The notes under the pieces are model-generated. The model was not told where the DNA came from, did not search any database, and saw only the letters and a program-made list of their open reading frames with translations. A stretch of 64,000 bases of DNA, from the NCBI GenBank assembly GCA_002790835.1, contig PFVX01000083.1, forward strand, positions 1 to 64,000, written 5' to 3'. The stretch's first letter is position 1. The number at the start of each line of letters is the position of its first letter. The translations under genes and the position numbers were made by a program. Of this stretch, positions 35,467 through 44,622 are shown piece after piece. The stretch is from a bacterium CG_4_9_14_3_um_filter_65_15 (GTDB lineage: Bacteria > Krumholzibacteriota > Krumholzibacteriia > LZORAL124-64-63).

Positions 35467-37569
35467 TCAGAAGCTCCACTTCATCCAGACGTCGGCCTCC
35501 CAGTAGTCGGCGCTGGTTTCCCTCACGGCCGGGCCGTAGGCGTTGTATTTCTTGACCACCGCGTTCACTTCCAGGGGACGCGTCTTGCCCCACTTCTTGT
35601 TCACCCGCACACCCACCCAGACCTGGCCGCTGTGGGTGATGGTGGTGGCCTCCACGGAGCCCAGAAGGTCCTTGGCGTCGCGGGTCTGGTAGGTCGCCCC
35701 CTCGAACGTCACGTCCGGTGTCGCCCGGAAACGGATCGCCAGGTCCACCTTGTTGATGGCCTGGATCTGGTCCTTGTTGTAGAAACTGCGACCGGTGACG
35801 TCGGTCTTGGTGCGGGTGGCATTGAACCGCTTGTTGTAATCGTGCTGAACGATCACATCCAACCGGGAAGTCGGATTGATGGTCACCTTGGTCGACAGGT
35901 TTCCGCGCTTGTTGTAGTTGTCCGAACGGCCGACGGCCTCCAGCTCGCTGTAGGTGTAATCGGTGTACTGGATGAAGATCTGGTAGCTTTGATCCAGGGT
36001 CAGCCAGGGAGAGAGGGTCCACAGGTACGTGGGTGATATCTCGTAGGTGTCCTTGATGTTGTTGTTGGACGAACGGGATTCCCTGATGGAAAGATCCTGG
36101 GCCTGCTTGTAGGAGAAGATCATGGAGGTGCGGAACAGGTTCGGCCACTCCCGGTTCAGGCGCAGGGAGGTATCGGTCAGCAGGCGATCCTTGTCGTTCT
36201 GGTTGTAGAGGTTCTCGGCGATGTCCTGGGTCAACCCCTCGTGGTACCGAAAGGTCATGCGGGTGCGTTCGATCAGCGGCCGTTCCCAGGTCATGTCGAA
36301 ATCCCGGCCCTTGGCGAACTGCTTGCCGCGAAAGGCCGTGGCCTCCTTGATGCGCTGATCGTCCCACTTCCAGCTGTATTTGTAGGATAACGCCAACGAG
36401 TCGCGCCCGACCTTCGCGCTCCAGGTCAGGTTCATCCGGTCCTGCCGGCGCTTCTTCAAACCGATCCGACTGACCCGATAGTCCTGGTCGTCGGTGTCGC
36501 GGCCCAGGGTGACCGACAAGGAAGTTCGACTCAACTTGAAGGTGTTCTGGAACTCGACGCTGACCGCATCCTTGGTCTCCAGTTCCTGGACGACCTTCTC
36601 TTCCTCGGCCAGGCCCACCGTGTCGATGAGCCCGTTGCTGTTCTTGCGGAAGTCCAGATACTGGCGGTCCATATTGCTCCGGGCAACTTCGAATCGGCCG
36701 GTGCCCACGCCCCGCGAGAAGTAGACCCCGAATCCGGTCGAATCGGCGCTGGCCGAAGACTGCGAACTGGAATCGCCGAGATAGCGGTCGCCGGAGGTGG
36801 TTTTCCCGTAGACGCGGCCGACCAGCACGATGCCGTCGGCGACCTCCAGGCCGGCCTGGTAGCCTCCCGAAAGCGCGAGCTCACTGAAGTTGTTCCGCTG
36901 GTTCTGGTTGACCGATTTCTGATCGTTCAACTCGAAGATCGTCTTGAAGGAGTTGGTCAGTGCCCCCATCTGGATCTTGGCGGGAGAGGCGGAGGCCGTC
37001 AGCATCTTGGTTTCGCGCCGGGACTGGTTCGTGTAGCCCACCGTGTTGGTGGTCAAATCGTCGGACCAGTTCCAGCTCCCGTTCATGTTGAAGGCGAACG
37101 GCAGCATTTTGCCCGTGCCGTAGTTGAACTGGCTGGAGCGGTTCTCGGTGGTCTTCTGCTGCTTGCGATAATCCTCCCAGGACCAATTGAGGGTGTTCTT
37201 GAAGGCGCCCTCGCGGAAAGTCAGGGTGGTGATGTCCTCGCCGTAGTACTTGTACTGCCGCACGTCGGCCTGGACCCCGGCCTTGGGTTCGTGGGAGACC
37301 TTGGTGAGGAAGGGCACGGCCTCGAGTGCGGTGTCCGTGGTCTTGCCCTGGACTGCCGCCTGGGCGACGGCGGCGGCGCCTCCGACCGCGGCAGATTGAA
37401 TGGTGGCGACGCTATCGGCGGCGGCCGCGGAAAGGGTGTCGGCCGCGGCGGAATTCGGGTCGGCGTGGGCCATCAGCGCGCCGGTCACGGCGAGCCACAG
37501 CACCAAACCCGGGACCAGGACCGGGGTCACGTGCCCTCGTGGCATGGCGGGGATAGGACCTGGGGTCAC
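35467..37569 (-). CDS. Outer-membrane beta-barrel protein of unknown function
   Basis: 700 aa starting at GTG 37569 (AGGGAG upstream). Signal peptide ends MAHA, followed by an Ala-rich linker (about residues 37-80). The rest alternates aromatic/charged strands typical of a large barrel, for example FNMNGSWNWSDDL, LALSYKYSWKWDD and RMTFRYHEGLTQD, and ends WMKWSF with terminal Phe, the barrel-assembly signal. No plug or TonB box is seen. It lies 3 bases after ksgA and just before two lipoprotein genes. The cargo or partner is unknown. Confidence 0.75.
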   Translation of the reverse strand: MTPGPIPAMPRGHVTPVLVPGLVLWLAVTGALMAHADPNSAAADTLSAAAADSVATIQSAAVGGAAAVAQAAVQGKTTDTALEAVPFLTKVSHEPKAGVQADVRQYKYYGEDITTLTFREGAFKNTLNWSWEDYRKQQKTTENRSSQFNYGTGKMLPFAFNMNGSWNWSDDLTTNTVGYTNQSRRETKMLTASASPAKIQMGALTNSFKTIFELNDQKSVNQNQRNNFSELALSGGYQAGLEVADGIVLVGRVYGKTTSGDRYLGDSSSQSSASADSTGFGVYFSRGVGTGRFEVARSNMDRQYLDFRKNSNGLIDTVGLAEEEKVVQELETKDAVSVEFQNTFKLSRTSLSVTLGRDTDDQDYRVSRIGLKKRRQDRMNLTWSAKVGRDSLALSYKYSWKWDDQRIKEATAFRGKQFAKGRDFDMTWERPLIERTRMTFRYHEGLTQDIAENLYNQNDKDRLLTDTSLRLNREWPNLFRTSMIFSYKQAQDLSIRESRSSNNNIKDTYEISPTYLWTLSPWLTLDQSYQIFIQYTDYTYSELEAVGRSDNYNKRGNLSTKVTINPTSRLDVIVQHDYNKRFNATRTKTDVTGRSFYNKDQIQAINKVDLAIRFRATPDVTFEGATYQTRDAKDLLGSVEATTITHSGQVWVGVRVNKKWGKTRPLEVNAVVKKYNAYGPAVRETSADYWEADVWMKWSF

Positions 37570-37572
37570 GCG

Positions 37573-38439
37573 TCAGTCTCCCTGGGGCGTTCCTTGATCT
37601 CGATCGGCGGTGATGGCCGCGGCCAGTCGGCGCCACTGGCTGCGGTCGAGTTGCTCGGGGCGCAGATCCGGATCAATATCCGCGGTCCGGGCCACCTTGT
37701 CCACTCCCGGAGCATCGTAACCGAATCGGCGCCTGAGCACCGAGCCCAGTTTTTTGCGCCTCTGCTCGAAGGCTCTGCGCACCACGCCGGAAAAGGTGGT
37801 GAATTCGTCGGGCTCCCACGGTGCTTCCGGAATCAGCTTCACCATGGCCGAAGCCACCTCGGGCCGGGGCCAGAAAACCTCCGGGGGCACGTTGCGCAGG
37901 TGGGTTATGGCAAAAATCGAGCCTAACACCACCGAAAGCACCCCGTAGTCCCGTGATCCCGGCGCAGCAGTGAGGCGGCCGGCGACTTCCTTCTGCACCA
38001 TGAACACTCCCCCGGCGATCCGGTCACGCAGATCGGCGATGGCGAACAGGACGGTGCTGGTCAGCACGTAGGGCAGGTTTCCCGCGACGACCGGACGGCT
38101 TCCGGCGCGCTCCACGAGGGCGGGCCAATCCAGTTTGCCCAGGTCATCTTCCTGCAGGTCGAATGCGGCCTGGGACCCGAATTCGGCCCGCAACAGGGCA
38201 CACAGGTGGCGATCCACCTCCACGCAAAGCACCCGACGGGCACCGGCGGCCAGCAGCGGACCCGTCAGGGCGCCGGCCCCCGCGCCCAGTTCCAGCACCT
38301 CGTCCCCCACCGCCAGCACATCCTGCGCAATGGCCCGGGCGAGGTTTCCGTCGACGAGGAAATTCTGACCCCTTCGTTTGACCGGACGGATGCCGTAGCG
38401 GCGCAGAAGTTCGGACTGGCTTTCCGGTCGATCGCTCAT
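37573..38439 (-). CDS. ksgA: 16S rRNA dimethyladenosine transferase KsgA/RsmA
   Basis: 288 aa. Transfers methyl groups from S-adenosylmethionine to two adjacent adenines near the 3' end of 16S rRNA. The family start RRYGIRPVKRRGQNFLVD is followed by the SAM-binding loop LELGAGAGALTGPLL, the acidic VEVDRHL, and the catalytic NLPY (after PVVAGN). C-terminal part RRAFEQRRKKLGSVL is typical. The correct start is ATG 38439, which overlaps the tatD stop (ATGA); open frame further upstream lies inside tatD. Normal length for the family. Confidence 0.97.
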   Translation of the reverse strand: MSDRPESQSELLRRYGIRPVKRRGQNFLVDGNLARAIAQDVLAVGDEVLELGAGAGALTGPLLAAGARRVLCVEVDRHLCALLRAEFGSQAAFDLQEDDLGKLDWPALVERAGSRPVVAGNLPYVLTSTVLFAIADLRDRIAGGVFMVQKEVAGRLTAAPGSRDYGVLSVVLGSIFAITHLRNVPPEVFWPRPEVASAMVKLIPEAPWEPDEFTTFSGVVRRAFEQRRKKLGSVLRRRFGYDAPGVDKVARTADIDPDLRPEQLDRSQWRRLAAAITADRDQGTPQGD

Positions 38440-39236
38440 GCCGTGGTGGGCCCGCCGAACAGGCGGCGAAAATTGGCGGTGGTCGCGGCATCCACGGCCT
38501 CGGGGGAAATGTCCAAGATCGAGGCCACCTTGTCCCTGGTGTGGACGAGATAGCCCGACTCGTTGCGCCGGCCACGGTACGGAACCGGAGGCAGCCAGGG
38601 GGCGTCGGTTTCCAGCAGCAGCATGTCCAGGTCGGCGGCAGCCACCTGCTCGGGCAGGGTGCTGTTCTTGTAGGTCACCGGCCCTCCGATCCCCACGAGA
38701 AACCCACGGTCCCGGGCCCACCCCACGTGATCGGCCGTGCCGGAAAAGGCGTGCAACACGCCGCGGCGTCGGGGCAAGCCGTGCTCGTCCAGAAAGGCCA
38801 GGGTCTGGGGCCAAGCGTCGCGGATGTGGAAGACAACCGGCAAATCCACCCGGGCGGCCAGATCCAGCTGGGCCGCCAGGGCCGCTCGCTGGGCGGGACG
38901 CGGAGAAAGATCCCGATAGAAATCGAGGCCGATCTCTCCGATGGCCAGCACCCGCGGATGCGCGGCCAGCTCCTCCAGGCGGATGAGGATGTCGCGGCCC
39001 GCGGCGGTCAGGGCACCTTCGGGGTCGGCCAGCAGCTCGGCGTCATGGGGATGGATGCCGACGGTCGCCCAGACGTCGGCGTGCTGTTCGGCCAAGGCCA
39101 CCGATTCCTCGCAGGTCGCCGGGTCGTAACCCACGTTGAGGAAGCCCGTCACCCCGGACTCGCGGGCGCTCTGCATCACCGCGGCCCGGTCGGCGGCGAA
39201 TTCCGGACGATTCAGATGGACGTGGCTGTCGATCAT
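38436..39236 (-). CDS. tatD: TatD family metal-dependent deoxyribonuclease
   Basis: 266 aa TIM-barrel hydrolase. Metal ligands visible: HVH at residues 5-7 (MIDSHVHLN), the Glu in AIGEIGLDFYRD, His in VVFHIRDA, His in GVLHAFSGT and the Asp in LLLETDAPWLPP. All family motifs are present and the length is normal. Cytoplasmic 3'-5' exonuclease, implicated in DNA repair. ATGA-coupled to ksgA, an arrangement common in other bacteria. Confidence 0.95.
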   Translation of the reverse strand: MIDSHVHLNRPEFAADRAAVMQSARESGVTGFLNVGYDPATCEESVALAEQHADVWATVGIHPHDAELLADPEGALTAAGRDILIRLEELAAHPRVLAIGEIGLDFYRDLSPRPAQRAALAAQLDLAARVDLPVVFHIRDAWPQTLAFLDEHGLPRRRGVLHAFSGTADHVGWARDRGFLVGIGGPVTYKNSTLPEQVAAADLDMLLLETDAPWLPPVPYRGRRNESGYLVHTRDKVASILDISPEAVDAATTANFRRLFGGPTTA

Positions 39237-39362
39237 GATTTCTGGCTTCCTCCATACCCGGCCATGAATGCTTCGGCCGGAAACTTACCATCTCGCGTGC
39301 GCCTTTGCGAATCCCTTGTCGCTCTGCTCCCACCTCCGATCCGCCGGGATCAGACGCGAATA

Positions 39363-39392
39363 GAAGCCCGGACCCATATGGGCACGGGCTTC
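39363..39392 (-). terminator. Hairpin downstream of the DUF4397 gene
   Basis: Inverted repeat GAAGCCCG / CGGGCTTC, with an inner CCCATATGGG palindrome that extends the stem. It lies 57 bases past the DUF4397 stop and before tatD. No T-run follows, so it is a likely but not canonical terminator. Confidence 0.55.
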
Positions 39393-39448
39393 CTTTGATT
39401 GGAGCATGGGCGTCTGGCACCCAAGCCCCTGTCGGGGGATCATCCAAC

Positions 39449-40882
39449 CTAGTTGGGCAAAACCTCCACAGCCTGCCAGGGGAACATGGTGGCATCCACC
39501 AGGATCAGGCGGAACTCCTCCCCACGCTCGGTCAGGGACCCACTGGCCACCGCGAAGGCCTTCAGGCCCGTGGTCAGGTTCAGGTCGAAGGAGGCCACGA
39601 TCGGGGTGATGGTTCCGGTTCCGGTGACGCCGATGGTCAGACCACCGGGATTCAGGGACGTACCCACGCCATCGGACGACTCACCGAAGCCCAGATCGCT
39701 GAAGGGGTCCACGGGGATGAAGGTCGTCCCGTCATACACACCCACATCGACCGCCGGAGCGTCGGGAGAGGCGTGAACCACGCGGACCAGCGGGTTCATC
39801 GTTTCACCGAACATCTCCTGCAGGGGCAGGATCTGGAACTCCTTCAGGGGATCACTCCCGAAACCGGAGGCGATCACCAGGTAACGCTCCCCGGCCATCA
39901 GGTCGGGAGTCTCGACGGTGCTCACCAGGGAGCCACCCTGGCTCACGACCACGTCGAGGCTGTACATGGCGGGCGAAACCTGAATGACCGGGGAAAGTTC
40001 ACCGAAAGAGACATCGCCAACCAGCTCGATGTCGGTGCCACCCACCTTGACGTCCACCGCCGGGGCGTCCGGCGAAGCGTGTAGGATTAAGAGGGACGGA
40101 TCCTGCTTGATCAGACCGATGGTGCCGGTAGGACCGACGGCGAGGAGGCCGAATCCGTCCTCGTCACGGGGCAACTCGGAGAGCTTGCCGGTGGCGATGA
40201 GGAAGATCTCACCTTCGGGCAAAGCCGGGGTGGTGAAGCTGGTGACCTTGGTCAGAGGATCGGCCTGCCAGATCCCGATGGCCAGAGGCGTTCCGGCCGG
40301 AAGGGCCACGCCATCGGCGCCGGTTTCGGCGAAGCGATCCAGGGAAGCGATCTCGGGGCTACCGTCGTTGCCCACATCGATCGCAACGGCAGGAGCGTCG
40401 GCCGCACCGTGCACGATGCGCACGGCGGCGTTACCGGTACCCGGATCATTGAAGGACTCGACGAACAACAACACCCGGAAAGCATCCTCGGGGTTGCTGC
40501 TGGTCAGGAATCCGGAAGCGACGGCGGTGATCTTCGCATCGGCCGGCACGACGATATCCCCGGTCTCGAAGGCCGGAGTGCTGGTCGCGGAAGCACCCGC
40601 GGCGCGCAGCTGGATATTGTAGGTTCCGGGATCCAGTTCCAGGTAGGGACCGGTCGCGGTGTAAGGCACGTTGCTCAAAAGGGGAGTCGAGATCCCCTCG
40701 GCATAGACATCCACCGAGCCGGCGTCCGGCGAGGCGTGTACCACCCGCAACATGGCTCCGTCACCGATGGAAGGTCCGGTCATCATCCCGTTGTCGTCAT
40801 CGTCGTCCGAGCAGCCGGTGGCAGACAGGGCCATCGCGAGCAGCGCGGTCAAGGCCAGAAGTGTGAGTTTCCTGTTCTTCAT
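39449..40882 (-). CDS. Lipoprotein with four DUF4397 repeats
   Basis: 477 aa. Lipobox SATGC, then an Asp-rich linker (DDDDD). Four copies of a beta-rich domain follow, each opening with the DUF4397 signature: RVVHASPDAGSVDVY (about residue 46), RIVHGAADAPAVAID (about 155), LILHASPDAPAVDVK (about 266) and RVVHASPDAPAVDVG (about 367). DUF4397 domains are extracellular and of unknown function, possibly adhesive. It is monocistronic, with a possible promoter in the AT-rich stretch upstream and a hairpin downstream. Confidence 0.88.
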   Translation of the reverse strand: MKNRKLTLLALTALLAMALSATGCSDDDDDNGMMTGPSIGDGAMLRVVHASPDAGSVDVYAEGISTPLLSNVPYTATGPYLELDPGTYNIQLRAAGASATSTPAFETGDIVVPADAKITAVASGFLTSSNPEDAFRVLLFVESFNDPGTGNAAVRIVHGAADAPAVAIDVGNDGSPEIASLDRFAETGADGVALPAGTPLAIGIWQADPLTKVTSFTTPALPEGEIFLIATGKLSELPRDEDGFGLLAVGPTGTIGLIKQDPSLLILHASPDAPAVDVKVGGTDIELVGDVSFGELSPVIQVSPAMYSLDVVVSQGGSLVSTVETPDLMAGERYLVIASGFGSDPLKEFQILPLQEMFGETMNPLVRVVHASPDAPAVDVGVYDGTTFIPVDPFSDLGFGESSDGVGTSLNPGGLTIGVTGTGTITPIVASFDLNLTTGLKAFAVASGSLTERGEEFRLILVDATMFPWQAVEVLPN

Positions 40883-40989
40883 TGTTCTCTCCCTTTATGA
40901 GGCCGAGCTCCTTGGAGCTTCGTGTTCAACTGTGCCCGAAGGCCTTTTCTCTCGGTCATCGGGTTCGGCGCTCGCCACCCGGTGACAGC

Positions 40990-41018
40990 ACAATAATCAA
41001 TCGTATATTATCTGTAAA
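40990..41018 (-). promoter_or_regulatory. Candidate promoter of the DUF4397 gene
   Basis: On the minus strand, TTTACA (41018-41013) and TATTGT (40995-40990) are 17 bases apart inside an AT-rich stretch, about 108 bases before the ATG. The spacing fits a housekeeping sigma factor, but the boxes are imperfect. Confidence 0.35.
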
Positions 41019-41147
41019 TGTTTTTCTATACATTAAATATACAAAACTCAAAGACCCCAGGAATGACCCCCAAGCCCCTCTGAAGGCCGAGAGATCAATC
41101 TCCTATGCGATGCAGAACGGAAAAACGTTGGACGGAAGGGGAATCGA

Positions 41148-42095
41148 TCACCGTCGAGGCCGGGAGGACGGATTGCCGAGCGGAAGGCTGTTGTGCCCGT
41201 CCCAGTGGAGTTGTCCCGCGGGGAATTCCAGGTAGCGGTCTTCGCCCTGAACCTCGACCAGGCAGGATTCCCGCAACAGGTCCAGCTTGCGCACCACCCC
41301 CGCGCCGGCCGGTGTGGTCACGTGCGCGCCCACCTTGGGCAGATTGCGGCGCAATTCTCCGTATAGCTTTTCTTCGTAGTTGAGGCAGCAACGCAGGCGA
41401 CCGCACGGCCCCGACAGCTTCGCCGGATTCAGGGGCAACTGCTGCACCTTGGCCATCTTCAGCGTCACCGGGACGAACTTGTGCAGGAATCCTGAGCAGC
41501 AGAATTCCCGGCCACAGATGCCCATGCCGCCCTTGAAGCGGGCCTCGTCCCGCACTCCGATCTGGCGCAGTTCGATGCGCGTGCAGAAGACCCCGGCCAG
41601 GTCACGCACCAGCTCCCGGAAATCCACGCGGTTCTCGGCGGTGAAGTAGAAGGTGATCTTCTTGTGGTCGAACTGGCGTTCCACCGCAACCAGATCCATG
41701 TTCAGCCGGCGGGCCTGGATCTTCTCCCGGCAGATGTCGTAGAATTCCCACTCGTCGCCCCGGTTCTCGTGCAGCCGCGCGAGGTCCTGCTCCCCGGCGA
41801 TGTCCAGCACGCCCTGGTCCTGGGCGAAGGCCCACCATTCGCGTCGCCCGGGGCCGATGTAGACCACCCGCCCCATGTCCTGACCCCGATCCGCTTCCAC
41901 CATGCAGTACAGCCCCACCTTCACCGGCACCTGCCGGCGGTTGTGGTAGTACGCCTTGCGGTGGCCCTTGAACTGGACCATCACCAGGTCAACGCCCTCG
42001 GGCAGCTCGTCCGGCGGCTGCCGGCGCGGGCGGCGGATCGGTGGGCCCTTTGGGTTTCTAGCTCCCCTGGAGTGCGGTCCGGTCCTCTTCGGCAT
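41148..42095 (-). CDS. PSP1 domain protein (RicT/YaaT-like)
   Basis: 315 aa. The PSP1 core spans about residues 40-290. It carries the conserved cysteine cluster GICGREFCCSGFL plus SGPCGRLRCCLNYE, which in RicT-type proteins takes part in iron-sulfur binding. Basic, Pro-rich N terminus and a short C-terminal tail. The gene overlaps holB by 38 bases, a neighbour pair conserved in many bacteria. In Bacillus, RicT acts in RNA processing and development; function in Gram-negative lineages is not settled. Confidence 0.9.
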   Translation of the reverse strand: MPKRTGPHSRGARNPKGPPIRRPRRQPPDELPEGVDLVMVQFKGHRKAYYHNRRQVPVKVGLYCMVEADRGQDMGRVVYIGPGRREWWAFAQDQGVLDIAGEQDLARLHENRGDEWEFYDICREKIQARRLNMDLVAVERQFDHKKITFYFTAENRVDFRELVRDLAGVFCTRIELRQIGVRDEARFKGGMGICGREFCCSGFLHKFVPVTLKMAKVQQLPLNPAKLSGPCGRLRCCLNYEEKLYGELRRNLPKVGAHVTTPAGAGVVRKLDLLRESCLVEVQGEDRYLEFPAGQLHWDGHNSLPLGNPSSRPRR

Positions 42096-43305
42096 GGTCG
42101 ATCAGTTCCTCGCTCAGTACAGCCAAGAGCAGGCCGATGTTGAGGTTACGGTCGATAGCGGCACAGCAGGCGTCGATACGGGCCATGTCACCCAGCACGC
42201 TGTCGGTGCTGCGGGATGCGGCGGCCTGGAGAATTACCTCCCGGGCCTCGGGCACGCGGGGCCGCCAGGTGTCCTGCAGCTCGCGGCACTTCATGATCTC
42301 ACTGTAAAGCAGGACCAGCCATTCGCAAAGCTGGATGGCAAGATCCCTGCGCAGGCCCGCGGCCCCGGGAGCCACGCCGTCGGCCGCCTTGCCGCCTCCG
42401 GACCGGCGATCGGTCGCCCCCTTCTTGCCGTATCCCTTCCAGACCGAAGCTTGGTTCTCATTGAGAACATGGGGCGGGACACCCCGGTGCATCTCGTCGG
42501 CCAGGATCGCCGCAAATCCCCGGCGCCGCGTGGTAATCCATTCCAACCAGGCGATGGCCACCCGGCGGACCACTGGCGCGATATCCTGCAGCAGGGCCGC
42601 AGCCCGGCGCGCGTTGCCGGCCGCCACCGTCGCCGCGGCCACCGACTCGGCCGCTTCGACCCCGTGCAGCTCGCAGAGCAACGCCGCGAGCTCGTCCTCC
42701 GGCCAGGGGTTGACCCGCAATTCCTGGCACCGCGACAGGATGGTCGGCAGCATGCCCTCGGTGCCGGTGGCCAGCAGGAAGATCACCGCGTTTTCCGGGG
42801 GCTCCTCCAGGGTCTTGAGAAAGGCGTTGGCGGCGGAGACGTTCAGGCGCTGGCCGTCGGCGACGATGGCGACACGCTGCGCGGCCTGGAAGGCGTGCTG
42901 CTGGAGAAAACGGATCACGTGGCGCACGGTCATGGGGCCGGGATGCTCGGAGTCCCCGATACCCACGTTGGCGGTCGCGGCAAACGGCGGGTGGAAGAAG
43001 GGGTCGGCCTGCTTGGCGTTGAAGAGGGCGCGCGCGTCGTCCTCGTCGAACTTCGCGGGCGCCGGACCGATCCACAGGATGTCCGGGTGCTGGAAAGTCA
43101 CCACCTTGGCGCAACTCTCGCAGGGCTTCGCCGGGGTGCACTCGCCCGGCGACACGCAGGCCAGGCGGCGGGCGAATTCCAAGGCCGTCGCTTCCTTGCC
43201 CGAACCTTCGGGCCCGGTCAGCAGCACCGGCTGGCGCATGCGCCCGGCGGCGTGGATCTGCTGGAGACGGGCCAGGATTTCCGCTCGATGGGGATAGAAT
43301 TCCAC
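42058..43305 (-). CDS. holB: DNA polymerase III subunit delta' (clamp loader)
   Basis: 415 aa from GTG 43305, which has a GGAAGG-type ribosome site; an in-frame TTG at 43338 is less likely. Begins VEFYPHRAEILARLQQ, with P-loop-like GPEGSGKEATA, a zinc-module Cys set (ECTPAKPCESC), then LKTLEEPPENAVIFLLAT and LSRCQELR (sensor region). These are hallmarks of the delta' AAA+ fold. C-terminal collar domain present. It acts in loading the sliding clamp on DNA. Its 3' end overlaps the PSP1 gene by 38 bases. Confidence 0.9.
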   Translation of the reverse strand: MEFYPHRAEILARLQQIHAAGRMRQPVLLTGPEGSGKEATALEFARRLACVSPGECTPAKPCESCAKVVTFQHPDILWIGPAPAKFDEDDARALFNAKQADPFFHPPFAATANVGIGDSEHPGPMTVRHVIRFLQQHAFQAAQRVAIVADGQRLNVSAANAFLKTLEEPPENAVIFLLATGTEGMLPTILSRCQELRVNPWPEDELAALLCELHGVEAAESVAAATVAAGNARRAAALLQDIAPVVRRVAIAWLEWITTRRRGFAAILADEMHRGVPPHVLNENQASVWKGYGKKGATDRRSGGGKAADGVAPGAAGLRRDLAIQLCEWLVLLYSEIMKCRELQDTWRPRVPEAREVILQAAASRSTDSVLGDMARIDACCAAIDRNLNIGLLLAVLSEELIDHAEEDRTALQGS

Positions 43306-43404
43306 GGCAGCGCACCTTCCGGTAACGAAACGGAACAATTCCCGCAGCTCGGAAATCCACGCAGCGCCGGCATCGTCGGAAAATCAGCTGGGTTCGAAAG
43401 CGGA

Positions 43405-44622
43405 TCAACGGGTCCGCAGCCACTGCTCCGGATCCAGGGGCGTGCGGCCCTTGCGGATCTCGAAATAGAGCTGGGATTCCTCATCCGCCGACGGTCGTCC
43501 GACCTCGGCGATGACCTGCCCCTTGGCAACCCGGGCGCCGGCGGCGACGAAAACGCGCTCCAGGAAGGCGTACAGGGTGTAATAGCCCTGTCCGTGGTCA
43601 AGGATAACGCATTGCCCGAAGCCGGGCAACTGGTCCTGGAATTCCACCACCCCGGACGCGACGGCGGCCACGGGCGCACCTTCGGTGGCGGCGATGTTGA
43701 CGCCGTTGTTGAGGGTGACGGTCTGGAATTTGGGGTGGACCGAACGACCGAATCCCCGCAGCAGGGCGCCGCGTACGGGCCACTCCAGAATTCCGGCCAA
43801 TTCGACCAGGTGATTGTCGGCGAGGGAATCCTGCCGGGCTGCGCGGGCCTCGCGCTGCTTGTCCAGATCCGACAGGACGTAGGTGAGCTTCTGCTCGTTC
43901 AGGCTCAGCTCCAGCAGATGGTCATTCACCTCTTGGCGCTGGTCCTTAAGGTCGCGCAACGCCGCCTGCTGCTCGGCCAGCAGCAGTTCCAGATGGTCGT
44001 TCTCCCGATCCATGTCCAGACGGGAGCGGACGAGTTCGGCCAGGGCGGCCTCCTGCTGCTTCTTGTCGTGCAGGATGGTGCTGGCCTGCCGCCGCGTCTC
44101 GCTGACCAGTTGGGCCTCCATCCGCGCCAGCATGCGCTGCAGCTTCAGACGCGTCATCATGTCGGAAAAACTCTGCGCGGTGAGGATGCCTTCCAACTCC
44201 CCGCGCTCGCCGCGCAGGTACATGGCCCGCAGGCTTCCGGCGAGGGTCTCCCGACGGCCCGCGAAATCCTCGCTGCTGGTGGCCAGCTCCTGCCCCAGCA
44301 GCTTGGAACGCTCGTTCAGCATCCGCTCGCGCTCTGCCATCTGAACCAGCAGCTTCCGCGACATCTCGATGTCCCGCTGGATCTTCTCCACGCCCCGGAC
44401 GACCTCGTTCTCCTGGTCGTTCAGATGAGAGATGCGGTTCTTGCCGGCGGTGATTTCGTCGCGCAGCTTTTGAAGCTTGCCCGTGTTCTTGGCGATCGCG
44501 CCCTGAAGCTGGTCGCCGTCCTGCGTCTGCGCGGTGGCGGTGACACCGGGCAGAACCGCGAGCAGGACCGACGCGATCACCGCGACGGCCACACACCCAC
44601 CTCTGGATCCGAACCGCCTCAT
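43405..44622 (-). CDS. envC: EnvC-like murein hydrolase activator (degenerate LytM/M23 domain)
   Basis: 405 aa. ATG 44622 overlaps the ftsX stop (ATGA). Signal peptide ends ATAQ, then a long coiled coil (about residues 35-275) and a C-terminal LytM domain (about 285-405). The zinc site is broken: the His-x3-Asp pair reads H..N (NNGVNI), the HGxGYxTxYxHL motif reads HGQGYYTLYAFL, and the final HFEVR-type His is Tyr (LYFEIR). This matches EnvC-type proteins that activate amidases rather than cut peptidoglycan. FtsEX normally switches EnvC on at the division site, and here all three genes form one operon. Confidence 0.9.
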   Translation of the reverse strand: MRRFGSRGGCVAVAVIASVLLAVLPGVTATAQTQDGDQLQGAIAKNTGKLQKLRDEITAGKNRISHLNDQENEVVRGVEKIQRDIEMSRKLLVQMAERERMLNERSKLLGQELATSSEDFAGRRETLAGSLRAMYLRGERGELEGILTAQSFSDMMTRLKLQRMLARMEAQLVSETRRQASTILHDKKQQEAALAELVRSRLDMDRENDHLELLLAEQQAALRDLKDQRQEVNDHLLELSLNEQKLTYVLSDLDKQREARAARQDSLADNHLVELAGILEWPVRGALLRGFGRSVHPKFQTVTLNNGVNIAATEGAPVAAVASGVVEFQDQLPGFGQCVILDHGQGYYTLYAFLERVFVAAGARVAKGQVIAEVGRPSADEESQLYFEIRKGRTPLDPEQWLRTR

